Shown here: in pieces, positions 53,297-62,251 of the stretch | Position numbering within the stretch: position 1 is the first letter of the stretch | How the letters are laid out: each line of letters starts with the position of its first letter | Position numbers and translations under genes: made by a program | Assembly (NCBI GenBank): GCA_016125495.1 | Contig: WGLQ01000025.1 | Location: 1-64,000 of the forward strand | DNA length: 64,000 bases | Source of the DNA: Hyphomicrobiales bacterium | Lineage (GTDB): Bacteria; Pseudomonadota; Alphaproteobacteria; Rhizobiales; RI-29 | Direction of reading: 5' to 3' | The notes under the pieces: model-generated | What the model was told of the DNA's origin: nothing | The model's database searches: none | Seen by the model: only the letters and a program-made list of their open reading frames with translations

Positions 53297-53327
53297 CCCG
53301 GCCGGCACGCGACGAGCGCCCTCTCCG

Positions 53328-53699
53328 TCAGAGTGCGACGTCCAGCGAACGCACCACACGGAACGTGCGCATGATGTCGTCGTGCTCCTTGATGGAGACA
53401 TAATCGCCGATCCGGAAGGAATGACTGTCGAACCGGTGACCCGTCTCGTCGTCGTCCTCGTCGCCGTGGATGTCGTAGTGGAAGGCCCACTGGCCGCCCG
53501 GCTTGCGCACGAGGTGGCCGATCTCGTGATCCGCGTCTCCCCAGAAGCGAACGACGCGGCACTTCTCGCGGCTGCGCCGCCACTCGGCGGCATCGATATG
53601 CCCGTCGTCGTCGATTGGCGCGACCATTTCGTAGCCGTGCTCGCGACTGCCGCCCGGAAAGTCGTGGTCCCTGGCGAGTTCGAGGCGGATCTTCTTCAT
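53328..53699 (-). CDS. Conserved hypothetical protein (123 aa)
   Basis: A soluble, His/Asp-rich protein (MKKIRLELARDHDFPGGS...) with an RVVRFWGDADHEIGHLVR segment, an acidic DIHGDEDDDETGHRFD loop and a closing IGDYVSIKEHDD. The pattern suggests a small beta-rich fold and perhaps metal binding. GGGAGA precedes the ATG. Similar proteins are common in alphaproteobacteria without a known role. Confidence 0.8.
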   Translation of the reverse strand: MKKIRLELARDHDFPGGSREHGYEMVAPIDDDGHIDAAEWRRSREKCRVVRFWGDADHEIGHLVRKPGGQWAFHYDIHGDEDDDETGHRFDSHSFRIGDYVSIKEHDDIMRTFRVVRSLDVAL

Positions 53700-53832
53700 T
53701 TCATCTCCCTATGGCAGGCGAGGTGACCGGTCTGAGCCGAATTCGTCCGATCGCAGTCACCGCGATCCGGGCACCGTGACACGCGACCGCGCCACCGACA
53801 CCCGGACCGCCGCAACGGACCTCCGACGCCGA

Positions 53833-54672
53833 TCAGTGCGACATGAGGACGGGCACGGTCATCGATTTCAGGATCTCGCGCGTCGCGCCACCGAAAATCG
53901 TCTCCCGCAGTCTCGAGTGGCCATAGCACCCCATGACGAGAAGATCGCCCCCGAGATCGGCCGTCCGCGACAGCAGCGCCTCGGCGATCGGGATGCGGGT
54001 GTTCATCTCGCGATGCACCTCGACCTTGCAGCCGTGGCGCGCCAGTGTGAGTGCGATCGCGTCGCCGGCCGTCTGGGCGCTTCCCATCGCCTCGTCCTGC
54101 GGATTGACCGCGAGCACATGCACCCGCTCGGCACGCTTGAGCATCGCCAGTCCGTCGAATGCCGCGCGCGAGGCCTCGCGGCTGCCGTTCCAGGCCAGCA
54201 CGCACGTCTTGCCGAAGCTCGGGTAGGAGCCGACCGAAGGCACCACCAGCACGGGACGACCGGACCCCAGCACCACGCGGGGAGCCAAATCCTCCCAGGC
54301 GTCATAATCGTCGCTCGGCCCCTGGCAGACAACGACGAGGTCGTTCGCGCGCGCCTGCTCGGTAATGACGTTGCCCGCTTCGTTGCGCCGCGTCTCCTCG
54401 AAGCGCCACTCACCGGGATGCGGCCAGCCTTGCGTGGCCTTGACGAACGAGTCGCCGAGCGCTTTGGCATTCTCGCGCAGGCTGCGCATCTGATTGTCGA
54501 TGACCTCCTGCGGGAATTCGACCGCCATGGAGCCGTAGAGCGGCACCTCCGAAATCACATGCAGACCGGTCACGTGAGCGTCGTGTTTTTCCGCGAGGAA
54601 TTTCGCCACGGGCAGAAGCGTCTTCAGGTGTCGCTCGCTCGCGATGGGCGCCAGGATGCTGCGGTATGACAT
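53833..54672 (-). CDS. Tandem universal stress protein
   Basis: A 279-residue protein with two Usp domains (about 1-140 and 150-279). The second keeps the ATP-binding signature MGCYGHSRLRETIFGGATREI (G-X2-G-X9-G); the first is degenerate. Usp proteins protect against starvation, hypoxia and oxidative damage. GGAGGAG is 6 nt before ATG 54672. An FNR-like box lies in the long region upstream, shared with a divergent flavoprotein gene. Confidence 0.92.
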   Translation of the reverse strand: MSYRSILAPIASERHLKTLLPVAKFLAEKHDAHVTGLHVISEVPLYGSMAVEFPQEVIDNQMRSLRENAKALGDSFVKATQGWPHPGEWRFEETRRNEAGNVITEQARANDLVVVCQGPSDDYDAWEDLAPRVVLGSGRPVLVVPSVGSYPSFGKTCVLAWNGSREASRAAFDGLAMLKRAERVHVLAVNPQDEAMGSAQTAGDAIALTLARHGCKVEVHREMNTRIPIAEALLSRTADLGGDLLVMGCYGHSRLRETIFGGATREILKSMTVPVLMSH

Positions 54673-55125
54673 GGTCCACTCCTCCAATTGGCGATACCTC
54701 ACGTCGGGGCATCGACGCGGCCGTCCGCTCATGCCAGATTGTCAGCGGGGCCGTGCATCGTGAGAGCACCGGCATGCACGGCGAGCCGTACGTGCCGAGC
54801 TTGCCTGAGCTGACAACTGACCGCCACACCCCGGCCGGAAGCGTGGGGGCACCGCCGGGATGGGCGGGGCTGACGGTCCAGCGGCAGCGTAGCCTCGTGC
54901 TCTCCTTTGCACGACCCTCGATCTTTGCTTCCTTTCTTTCCAGTCTTGCCGCATTGACCTGGATCAAGTGGGACCGCCACAGGGGCGCCGTCCGCACCGA
55001 TCGCACGCTTGACACACGACGCCCTTTGCGCGTCCCGTGACCCCTTCGCGGCGGCTGCACGCCGACCCGCCCGTCACGCCCGTCGTCGCGCGCCAGCTGC
55101 CGGCGCTGCAATCACAGGAGGAACC
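54673..55125. other. Divergent intergenic region, Usp and flavoprotein genes
   Basis: About 450 bp with no convincing gene; it holds a pyrimidine-rich tract (about 54898-54950) followed directly by an FNR-like box. Length and content suggest promoters for both flanking genes. Confidence 0.45.
54954..54967. promoter_or_regulatory. FNR/FixK-like box between Usp and flavoprotein genes
   Basis: TTGACCTGGATCAA (TTGAC-N4-ATCAA) is nearly consensus for Fnr/FixK sites. It is about 165 nt upstream of the flavoprotein ATG and 288 nt upstream of the Usp ATG. Confidence 0.6.
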
Positions 55126-56355
55126 ATGCCGCTCGGACAGATCGTCGTCCTCGGCGCCAGTCACGCCGGCTCCCAGGCCGTCGCCAGCCTGCGCGACGAG
55201 GGCTTCGAGGGCCGTGTGATCCTCATCGGCGCGGAACCGCACCTGCCCTATCATCGCCCACCGCTTTCGAAAGCCTTCATCAAGACGGGCTCCGAGCCGC
55301 TCCCGATTCGCGCAGAGGCCTTCTACGATCAGAACCGGATCGAACTCGAACTCGGCCGCGAGGTGGTCTCGATCGACCGGGGCACCGGCACCGTCGCTTT
55401 GGCCGATGGCACCAGCATCGCCTTCGACGCGCTCGTTTATGCCGCCGGATCGCGCGTTCGCCGCGCAGCGATAGAGGGCGCCGACCTCGAGGGCATCTGC
55501 TATCTCAAGACCCTCGATGACGGGCGGGAACTGCGACGGCGCCTCATGGCCGCGAGCGAGGTCGTCATCGTCGGCGGCGGTTTCATCGGCCTCGAGGTGG
55601 CTGCAACGGCGAACGCGCTCGGAAAGCGTGTCACGGTCCTCGAGATGGCCCCCCGCCTCATGGGCCGGGCCGTGGTGCCCGAAATCTCGGCCCACTTCCT
55701 CGAGAGCCATCGCACCGCCGGCATCGATGTCCGCCTCGAAACGGGGCTTGCCGCCTTCCATGGTGATGGCCGCAACGTCAACGCGGTCGAGACGACGCGA
55801 GGCGAACGCATCGCCGCCGGATTGGTGGTGGTCGGCATCGGCGTCCTGGCGAACCAGGAACTGGCCGCAGGCGCCGGCCTGGAGACGCGCGACGGCGTGC
55901 TGGTCGATGCCGGGCTCTCGACCAGCGACCCGCGGATCGTTGCGGTCGGCGACTGCGTCCGCTTCATCCATCCCGCATCCGGCACCTCGGTCCGCCTCGA
56001 GGCGGTCCAGAACGCCAACGACCAGGCACGCTGCGCGGCGCGCAACCTGCTCGGTCGCGAAGCGGCCTATGCCGAGGTTCCCTGGTTCTGGTCCGATCAG
56101 GCGGACGAGAAGCTCCAGATGGCGGGCCTCGCGATCGGGGCCGAAAGGCGCGTCCTGCGCCCCTCGGGCCAGCCCGGCCGCTTTTCCGTGTTCGCCTATG
56201 CTGGCGATCGGCTGCTCTCGGTCGAAAGCGTCAATCGCCCGGCCGACCACATGCTCGCCCGCCAGATGCTGGCGGCCGGCTATTCGCCCCCGCCCGAAGC
56301 CGCCGGCGATCCCGCGAGCGACCTCAAGGCGCTCTTCAAGGCCGCGACGTCCTGA
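55126..56355 (+). CDS. NAD(P)H:ferredoxin/rubredoxin reductase-like flavoprotein
   Basis: A 409-residue FAD enzyme: FAD-binding IVVLGASHAGSQAVASL (6-22), PYHRPPLSKAF, NAD-binding VVIVGGGFIGLEVAATANALG (about 145-165), and FAD motif RIVAVGDCVRF. The C-terminal domain (PWFWSDQADEKLQMAG) is typical of putidaredoxin/rhodocoxin reductases that pass electrons to small iron-sulfur proteins. The partner ferredoxin is not in the window. AGGAGGAACC directly precedes the ATG. Confidence 0.92.
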   Translation: MPLGQIVVLGASHAGSQAVASLRDEGFEGRVILIGAEPHLPYHRPPLSKAFIKTGSEPLPIRAEAFYDQNRIELELGREVVSIDRGTGTVALADGTSIAFDALVYAAGSRVRRAAIEGADLEGICYLKTLDDGRELRRRLMAASEVVIVGGGFIGLEVAATANALGKRVTVLEMAPRLMGRAVVPEISAHFLESHRTAGIDVRLETGLAAFHGDGRNVNAVETTRGERIAAGLVVVGIGVLANQELAAGAGLETRDGVLVDAGLSTSDPRIVAVGDCVRFIHPASGTSVRLEAVQNANDQARCAARNLLGREAAYAEVPWFWSDQADEKLQMAGLAIGAERRVLRPSGQPGRFSVFAYAGDRLLSVESVNRPADHMLARQMLAAGYSPPPEAAGDPASDLKALFKAATS

Positions 56356-56548
56356 ACCGTACCAATTGTCGCGGGCTGCACCACCCTCGCCGCACGCACC
56401 TATCGTCGGCGCTCGCGAGCGCGTAAGGTGCCGGCCCGACCACCCGCCGAACCACCCGGCTTCTCCACGTCCTGGCGCCCGCTCGCATCGCGTGCCTGCC
56501 CCCTTGGGCCCGGCGCCATCCGCCGGCACCCGCAAGTCCACCAACGAC

Positions 56549-58444
56549 ATGAAACGCAACGATCCGAGCCTCACCGACTACACGCCCTCCGGCAAACCGT
56601 CCCCGACCGACGCCCGCGCTTCGCATCGCAGCGTCATGGCCGAGTTGCTGCCCTATGTCTGGCCCGAGGGCCGGCCGGACCTGCGTTGGAGGGTTGCACT
56701 CGCCGGCGTGGCGCTCCTCGTTGCCAAGATCATCACGGTGGCGGTACCGCTCGCCTACAAGGCCGCCGTCGACTGGCTGACGGCGCATGGCCCGCTCGGT
56801 CAGGACCCGGCCGGAACCCTGGCCCTCGTCGCGATCATGATGATCGTGGCCTACGGCGTCGGGCGCATCGCCATGGTCGGCTTCACGCAGATCCGCGACG
56901 TCCTCTTCACGCGCGTCGGCCAGCACGCCGTGCGCTCGCTCGCCAATCGCACCTTCGCCCACCTCCATCGCCTCTCGCTGCGCTTTCACATGGAGCGGCG
57001 CACCGGCGGCCTCAGCCGCGTCATCGAACGCGCCATCAAGGCCATCGAGCTGCTGATCCGCATGGGCGCGATGAACACCATCCCGACCATCATCGAGGCG
57101 GCGCTGATCGCTGCCATGCTCGCCTGGTATTTTGGCGTCGAATACGTCGTCGTGATCTCCGTCACCGTCGCTCTCTATCTCTGGTTCACCGTCAAGGCGA
57201 GCGAGTGGCGGATCACCATCCGAAGGGAGATGAACGACAGCGACACGGATGCCAATTCCAAGGCCATCGACAGCCTGCTCAACTATGAGACCGTCAAGTA
57301 CTTCGGGAACGAGGGGCTCGAGGCGCGGCGCTTCGACGCCTCCATGGCACGCTACGAGGACGCTTCGATCCGGACGTACTACTCGCTCGGCTGGCTCAAC
57401 TTCGGCCAGGCCTTCATTTTCTCCATCGGCATGACGATCTGCATGTGGATGGCTGCCGATGGCGTGGTCGCCGGAACCCAGACGGTCGGCGACTTCGTGA
57501 TGATCAACGCGCTTCTGATCCAGCTCTACATCCCTCTGAATTTCATGGGCATGATCTACCGCGAGATCAAACAGGGCCTGGTCGATCTCGAAACGATGTT
57601 CGCCCTCCTCGACGAGCACCCGGAGGTCCAGGACGCTCCCGACGCCAGGCAGCTCGCGGTGTCCGGCGGAGAAGTCCGCTTCGAGGACGTCACCTTCGCC
57701 TACGATCCCGAGCGCGTCATCCTCAAGGGCGTGAGCTTCACCGTGCCCGTCGGCAAGATGGTGGCGATCGTCGGTCCATCGGGCGCTGGAAAATCGACCA
57801 TATCCCGCATTCTTTTCCGCTTCTACGACATCTCGTCGGGACGGGTGACGATCGACGGCCAGGACATCACCAAGGTAACGCAGACCTCGCTCCGCGCTGC
57901 GATCGGCGTCGTGCCGCAGGACACCGTCCTCTTCAACGACACCATCTACTACAACATCCGCTACGGCCGCCCCGACGCCAGCCGCGAGGAGATCGTCGAG
58001 GCCGCCCGCATGGCCCAGATCGCCTCCTTCATCGAACAACTGCCGGAAGGCTTCGATACCAAGGTCGGCGAGCGCGGCCTCAAGCTATCGGGCGGCGAGA
58101 AGCAGCGCGTCGCCATCGCCCGCACCATCCTGAAGGCACCCCCCATCCTGATGCTCGACGAGGCGACCTCGGCGCTCGACAGCCATACCGAAAAGGAAAT
58201 CCAGGACGCACTCGACCGGGTCGCCCGTGACCGCACGACCCTGGTCATCGCCCACCGGCTGTCGACCATCGTGCACGCCGACAACATCATCGTGCTCGAG
58301 AAGGGCCGCATCGTCGAGCAGGGCACGCACGGCGAGTTGATGGAGAAGAAAGGGCTCTACGCCAGCATGTGGAACCGCCAGCGCGAGGCAGAGGAGGCGC
58401 GCGCCAAGCTCGCCGCAGCGATCGAGGCGGGCGCCATCCGCTGA
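56549..58444 (+). CDS. Atm1/HMT1-type ABC exporter
   Basis: A 631-residue half-transporter. Six-helix membrane domain (about 45-345) with the Atm1-like loop NYETVKYFGNEGLEARRFD, then the ATPase: Walker A GPSGAGKST, Q-loop VVPQDTVLFNDTIYYNIRYG, LSGGEKQRVAIAR, Walker B ILMLDEATSALD. Homologues export glutathione-linked metal or sulfur species, including mercury and cadmium conjugates. The ATG at 56549 matches the family start (MKRNDPSLTDY); the ribosome-binding site is weak. It follows the flavoprotein gene by about 190 bp. Confidence 0.93.
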   Translation: MKRNDPSLTDYTPSGKPSPTDARASHRSVMAELLPYVWPEGRPDLRWRVALAGVALLVAKIITVAVPLAYKAAVDWLTAHGPLGQDPAGTLALVAIMMIVAYGVGRIAMVGFTQIRDVLFTRVGQHAVRSLANRTFAHLHRLSLRFHMERRTGGLSRVIERAIKAIELLIRMGAMNTIPTIIEAALIAAMLAWYFGVEYVVVISVTVALYLWFTVKASEWRITIRREMNDSDTDANSKAIDSLLNYETVKYFGNEGLEARRFDASMARYEDASIRTYYSLGWLNFGQAFIFSIGMTICMWMAADGVVAGTQTVGDFVMINALLIQLYIPLNFMGMIYREIKQGLVDLETMFALLDEHPEVQDAPDARQLAVSGGEVRFEDVTFAYDPERVILKGVSFTVPVGKMVAIVGPSGAGKSTISRILFRFYDISSGRVTIDGQDITKVTQTSLRAAIGVVPQDTVLFNDTIYYNIRYGRPDASREEIVEAARMAQIASFIEQLPEGFDTKVGERGLKLSGGEKQRVAIARTILKAPPILMLDEATSALDSHTEKEIQDALDRVARDRTTLVIAHRLSTIVHADNIIVLEKGRIVEQGTHGELMEKKGLYASMWNRQREAEEARAKLAAAIEAGAIR

Positions 58445-58494
58445 TCCGGCCGGACCGGCGCCACGCGGAGCAAAAGAGGCAGCCGCAACGGAAA

Positions 58495-58519
58495 AAGCCG
58501 CCGGACCCGCCGGCGGCTT
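58495..58519 (-). terminator. Intrinsic terminator for the serine-glyoxylate aminotransferase gene
   Basis: AAGCCGCCGG-ACCCG-CCGGCGGCTT is a perfect 10-bp stem with 5-nt loop. On the minus strand it is followed by CTTTTTC, the classical T-tract, about 50 nt past the aminotransferase stop. It also separates the convergent ABC exporter. Confidence 0.8.
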
Positions 58520-58567
58520 CGAAGGTGTCAAAGGGCCGACGACGGCATTGCGCCGGCCGGGGCCAGC

Positions 58568-59758
58568 TCAGGCGGCCTTGCTGACCGCAGTGCGAGAGGT
58601 CTCCGAGAAATAGGTGACGGCCGCACCAACGCCCGAGCCCGCCTTCACTGGCAGCCCGCAGTCGATCATCGCCATTTCCGCGCCGGCGAGCGAGGAGAGC
58701 ACCATCAACTCGTTGTTCCAGCCGAGGTGACCGATGCGGAAAACCTTGCCCGCAACCTTGGAGAGCCCCGCGCCGAGCGAGAGACCATAGCCGTTGTAGG
58801 CCCGCGCGATGACCTTTGCGGCATCATGGCCCTCCGGCACGACGATTGCGGTCACCGTGTCGGAATTCCACTTGGGCTCCTTGGCGCAAGGCCTCATGCC
58901 CCAGGCCGCCACGGCCCGGCGCACACCCTCGGCGAGCCGATGATGACGGGCAAAGACGTTCTCGAGTCCCTCTTCCTCGAGGAGGTCGACGGAGGCACGC
59001 AATCCGCGCAGCAGAGTGACGGCCGGCGTATAGGGAAAATAACCCGACTCCGCGGTCTTGAGCATGTCGGAGAAATCGAAGAAGCACCGCGGCAACTTGG
59101 CGCTCGCCCGCATGGAGAGCGCCTTCTGGCTGACGCCGACGATGGCAAGACCGGTCGGCAGCATGAACCCCTTCTGCGAGCCCGAGACGATGACGTCGAC
59201 CGCCCACTCGTCCATTCGAAAGTCGAGCGAAGCGACCGAACTGACGCCATCGACCATCAAGAGAGCGGGGTGGCCGGTCTCGTTCAGCACGCGCCGGACG
59301 CCGGCGATGTCACTCGTCACACCCGTTGCGGTCTCGTTGTGGCAAGCGAGCACGGCCTTGATCTTGTGCCCCTTGTCGGCCTCGAGCCGCTGGCGATAGG
59401 CCTCGAGCGGCACGCCCTCACCCCATTCGACGTCGACGACCTCGACCTCGAGCCCGAAGCGCTGGCAAAGGTCCACCCAGAGATGGGAGAACTGGCCGAA
59501 CACCGAGGCCAGCACCTTGTCACCCGGCGAGAGCGTGTTGGCGATCGCCGCCTCCCAGCCGCCCGTGCCCGAGCCTGGAAAGACGAAGACCTGCCCGCTC
59601 TCGGTCTTGAAGATGCGCTTGAGGTCCTTGAGCAGCGGCAGTGTGAACTGCGGGAAATCCGGGGCACGATGGTCCTCGAGGGCCACGTCCATGGCCTGGC
59701 GAATCCGGAATGGCATATTGGTCGGACCGGGAACGGCAAGGCCCTTGAAACCAGGCAT
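58568..59758 (-). CDS. Serine-glyoxylate / alanine-glyoxylate aminotransferase
   Basis: A 396-residue class V PLP enzyme: PGPTNMPFRIRQAM near the N-terminus, FPGSGTGGWEAAIANTL, PLP-Lys K196 in VSGSQKGFMLPTG and GLSLGAGLSKVAGKVFRIGHLG. It matches SgaA of the serine cycle and plant photorespiratory homologues, converting serine plus glyoxylate to hydroxypyruvate plus glycine. GAGGAG precedes ATG 59758. It is divergent from an IclR regulator gene, which probably controls it. Confidence 0.92.
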   Translation of the reverse strand: MPGFKGLAVPGPTNMPFRIRQAMDVALEDHRAPDFPQFTLPLLKDLKRIFKTESGQVFVFPGSGTGGWEAAIANTLSPGDKVLASVFGQFSHLWVDLCQRFGLEVEVVDVEWGEGVPLEAYRQRLEADKGHKIKAVLACHNETATGVTSDIAGVRRVLNETGHPALLMVDGVSSVASLDFRMDEWAVDVIVSGSQKGFMLPTGLAIVGVSQKALSMRASAKLPRCFFDFSDMLKTAESGYFPYTPAVTLLRGLRASVDLLEEEGLENVFARHHRLAEGVRRAVAAWGMRPCAKEPKWNSDTVTAIVVPEGHDAAKVIARAYNGYGLSLGAGLSKVAGKVFRIGHLGWNNELMVLSSLAGAEMAMIDCGLPVKAGSGVGAAVTYFSETSRTAVSKAA

Positions 59759-60069
59759 GGCAATCTCCTCGAGCTGTCTGGAGCTTGGCAACGATCGCCC
59801 CGACGCGGGCGTCGCCCCACCGTCACGATCGGCGCGGCGACGGCTGCGATAACGCAATCCGCTGCGCCACACAAGCTCGCGGAAACGATTTCCGCATGCA
59901 TTGATTAGCGACCTGCGCTCGATTGATGCGTCGGCAGGACTGCTTGAGAGCCCTTGGTCCCCCACCCACGGAAACGCGTTTCACACAATTCTGACCTTCC
60001 GCGACGGTTGCATCCGGGCGCGGCTTGGTCGAGGGTGGCCCCGACCCGACCCGAAAGAGCGAGCATGAC
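59759..60069. promoter_or_regulatory. Divergent promoter region of aminotransferase and iclR-type genes
   Basis: About 310 bp. GCGGAAACGATTTCCGC (59879-59895) is a perfect 7-bp inverted repeat with a CGA spacer and fits the IclR consensus TGGAAATNATTTCCA. A second, shorter palindrome GAAACGCGTTTC (59971-59982) has the same GAAA/TTTC arms with a four-base spacer. Both are plausible binding sites for the adjacent IclR protein. Confidence 0.65.
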
Positions 60070-60900
60070 ATGCCATCCAAGCGCGCCAAGCCGCGCGGCC
60101 GGCCGGCCCAGCGCGAGGCTTCGACAGGGCCAGCCGTACGAGGACTCGACAACGCCCTCGCGCTGCTCGAGGTGATCGCCGATGGCGACGGCCTGCAACT
60201 CACCGATGCTGCCCAGCGCGCCGGGATCGCCGCCTCCACGGCGCACCGCATCCTCACGACACTCGCGACCCACAACTTCGTGCGCCACGACGAGGAACGC
60301 GACCATTGGCTGATCGGCGTCGCCGCCTTCGAGATCGGCAGCGCCTTCCTGCGCAATCGCAAGGTCCTGGAGGTCGGCCGCCCGCTGATGCACGAACTGA
60401 TGGAATTGTCGGGCGAGACCGTCAATCTCGCGATCCGCGACGGCGACGAGATCATCTACGTCGCCCAGGTCGAGACCCACAGCCCGATCCGGGCCTTTCA
60501 GCGCGCCGGCTCGCGGGCCCCGCTGCACGCCTCGGCGATCGGCAAGGTGCTGCTTGCCGACCTGCCCGAAGCCGCTGTTCGCGCGACCCTCCATCGCACC
60601 GGTCTCGAGCGCTTCACGCCGAAGACCATCGTCTCGCCGGAGGCATTTGCCGCCGCGCTCACTGCGGCCCGCGTGACAGGGTATGCGGTGGACGACGAGG
60701 AGCGGGTCCCGGGCCTGCGCTGCATCGCATCGGCGGTGTTCGACGAACATGGCGAGCCGCTCGCCGGCCTTTCGCTGTCCGGGCCCCTCTCGCGCCTCAC
60801 CGACGAGCGCATGGCCGAACTCGCGCCCCAGGTCCGGCGCGCCGCACGCACCCTCAGTGAACGCATCGGCGGCCGAATGCCAACCTCCAGAAGTGAGTGA
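60070..60900 (+). CDS. IclR-family transcriptional regulator
   Basis: A 276-residue regulator: a basic N-terminal tail (KRAKPRGRPAQRE), the IclR winged helix (RGLDNALALLEVIADGDGLQLTDAAQRAGIAASTAHRILTTLATHNFV), and the effector-binding GAF-like domain (SPIRAFQRAGSRAPLHASAIGKVLLADLP, GYAVDDEERVPGLRCIASAVFD). Divergent from the glyoxylate aminotransferase gene; glyoxylate or a related acid is a plausible ligand by analogy with IclR/AllR. ATG 60070 is preferred. Confidence 0.92.
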   Translation: MPSKRAKPRGRPAQREASTGPAVRGLDNALALLEVIADGDGLQLTDAAQRAGIAASTAHRILTTLATHNFVRHDEERDHWLIGVAAFEIGSAFLRNRKVLEVGRPLMHELMELSGETVNLAIRDGDEIIYVAQVETHSPIRAFQRAGSRAPLHASAIGKVLLADLPEAAVRATLHRTGLERFTPKTIVSPEAFAAALTAARVTGYAVDDEERVPGLRCIASAVFDEHGEPLAGLSLSGPLSRLTDERMAELAPQVRRAARTLSERIGGRMPTSRSE

Positions 60901-60948
60901 TCGAAAGGGCGAGGTCGGAGACCACAGGTCCCCGTGCACCGCTCCTGG

Positions 60949-61053
60949 TCAGACGGGCGGCTGCGCCATTTGCCAAATCAACCAAGCTGCCAGGAAGGCC
61001 AACACCATGAAAGCCAGCCCAAATGAAAGAGCAACCCTGTGCTTCCTTTTCAT
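60949..61053 (-). CDS. 34-residue single-helix membrane protein
   Basis: Starts MKRKHRVALSF and runs into a transmembrane helix (about 9-28, ending WLIWQM) before a short QPPV tail. GGAGAAGG lies 5-8 nt upstream of the ATG at 61053. Sits between the iclR-type gene and psd on the opposite strand. Similar tiny proteins are scattered in Hyphomicrobiales; role unknown. Confidence 0.55.
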   Translation of the reverse strand: MKRKHRVALSFGLAFMVLAFLAAWLIWQMAQPPV

Positions 61054-61083
61054 GGTCCGCCTTCTCCGGTCGATTGACTGGCG

Positions 61084-61089
61084 TATAAT
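61084..61089 (+). promoter_or_regulatory. Candidate -10 hexamer upstream of psd
   Basis: A perfect TATAAT, rare in this GC-rich window, 112 nt upstream of the psd ATG. The region 17 nt upstream (CTTCTC) is a poor -35, so the call is weak. Confidence 0.3.
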
Positions 61090-61200
61090 GCCACCACGAA
61101 AGGCGCATGCCTACCTCTGAGAGGTTGCGATTGCTCGGTCACTCGATCAACCACCACAACGTCCACGGCTAACTCGCCTCGTTCGACCCGGGAGCCCAAC

Positions 61201-61914
61201 ATGAACGATGAGCGCACCCTGCTCGAGCGGATCGCCGACCTCTTTCCACCGATCCATCGTGACGGCCACAGGTTCCTGGCGCTCGGATTCATCGCCACTC
61301 TCGTTCTCTTCCTCCTCTGGAGCCCGGCCGGCTGGCTGGCGGCACTCGCCACCGTCTGGCTCGCCCTCATGTTCCGTGATCCCGACCGGGTCGTGCCGAT
61401 GCGCGAGGGGCTGATCCTCGCTCCGGCCGACGGCATCCTCGAGCGCATCGAGACATTGCGGCCCGAGCCCGGTCTCGACATCGGGGCCGACGAGCGCATC
61501 CGCCTCGCCATCCACCTGTCACCGCTCGATGTCCACGTGCAGCGCGCGCCCGTTGCCGGACGCATCGCCCTCACCCTCTATGCGCCTGGACGCTTCGGTA
61601 ACGTGATGGCCGAGAAGGCGAGCGAGGAAAACGAGAAGCGCACGACGATCATCGAAACGACGGAGGGCGCACGGGTGGCGGTCGTCCAGATCGCGGGCGG
61701 CCTGCGCCGACGGATCGTGAGCTTCGTCACCGAGGGAGCCCGGATCGGCGCCGGCGAACGCATTGGCCTGATCCGGCTCGGCAGTCGCGTCGACCTCTAC
61801 CTTCCGGTGGGTGCGGTCCCGCTCGTCGCCACCGGGCAGCGCATGTTCGCCGGCGAAACCGTCGTCGCCGACACGCGCTCGCAAGAGGGCGAGCGCTCGA
61901 CGCGGTTGGTCTGA
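61201..61914 (+). CDS. psd: Phosphatidylserine decarboxylase
   Basis: A 237-residue short-type Psd producing phosphatidylethanolamine. Two hydrophobic segments (about 24-57) anchor it; the core has LAPADGILERIE, HLSPLDVHVQRAPVAG, and the self-cleavage site G194-S195 in IRLGSRVDLYLP, where Ser becomes the pyruvoyl cofactor of the alpha chain (alphaproteobacterial GSR variant of LGST). Usually pssA follows psd; here a small unrelated gene does. GGGAGC precedes the ATG. Confidence 0.95.
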   Translation: MNDERTLLERIADLFPPIHRDGHRFLALGFIATLVLFLLWSPAGWLAALATVWLALMFRDPDRVVPMREGLILAPADGILERIETLRPEPGLDIGADERIRLAIHLSPLDVHVQRAPVAGRIALTLYAPGRFGNVMAEKASEENEKRTTIIETTEGARVAVVQIAGGLRRRIVSFVTEGARIGAGERIGLIRLGSRVDLYLPVGAVPLVATGQRMFAGETVVADTRSQEGERSTRLV

Positions 61915-61966
61915 TCGCACGGGGCAGCCAAGGCCGGGCCACGAGGCCCGATGGAGGGTAACGGCG

Positions 61967-62227
61967 ATGCTCACCATCCTCGATTGGCTCGCCGACGTCA
62001 TCTCCTCGCATTGGGCGGCAGGTGGGCCATGGCGACTCGAAGGGTGGGACACCTTTGCCCGCGAGGCCTATCCGATCGCCGGACGCTATCGTTCGCGGCG
62101 CGCTGCCGAATGGGCAGCCGAGCGCTGCCGGGCGCGCATCGAGCGTGAACAACCGAGTGCCCTTTCCGGCGGCGCCGCCGGCATCCAGGACCGCGTCTAC
62201 GTCAGAGGTCCGGAAACCGGCGGCTAG
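61967..62227 (+). CDS. Small hypothetical protein downstream of psd (86 aa)
   Basis: A soluble protein opening MLTILDWLADVISSHW and containing WDTFAREAYPIAGRYRSRRAAEWAAERCRARIE, an Arg-rich helix. It lies 52 nt after psd with GAGGG upstream of the ATG, so it is likely part of the same transcript. Residues around FAREAYPIAGRY suggest a conserved family, but I do not recognise it. Confidence 0.7.
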   Translation: MLTILDWLADVISSHWAAGGPWRLEGWDTFAREAYPIAGRYRSRRAAEWAAERCRARIEREQPSALSGGAAGIQDRVYVRGPETGG

Positions 62228-62251
62228 CAGCTGCGGTAAGCTCCCTTCGGC

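Noticed and set aside
54964-58039. Minus-strand frames of 536 and 567 codons opposite the flavoprotein and Atm1-like genes
   Set aside because: Shadow composition rich in Asp/Arg/His; plus-strand proteins are unambiguous.
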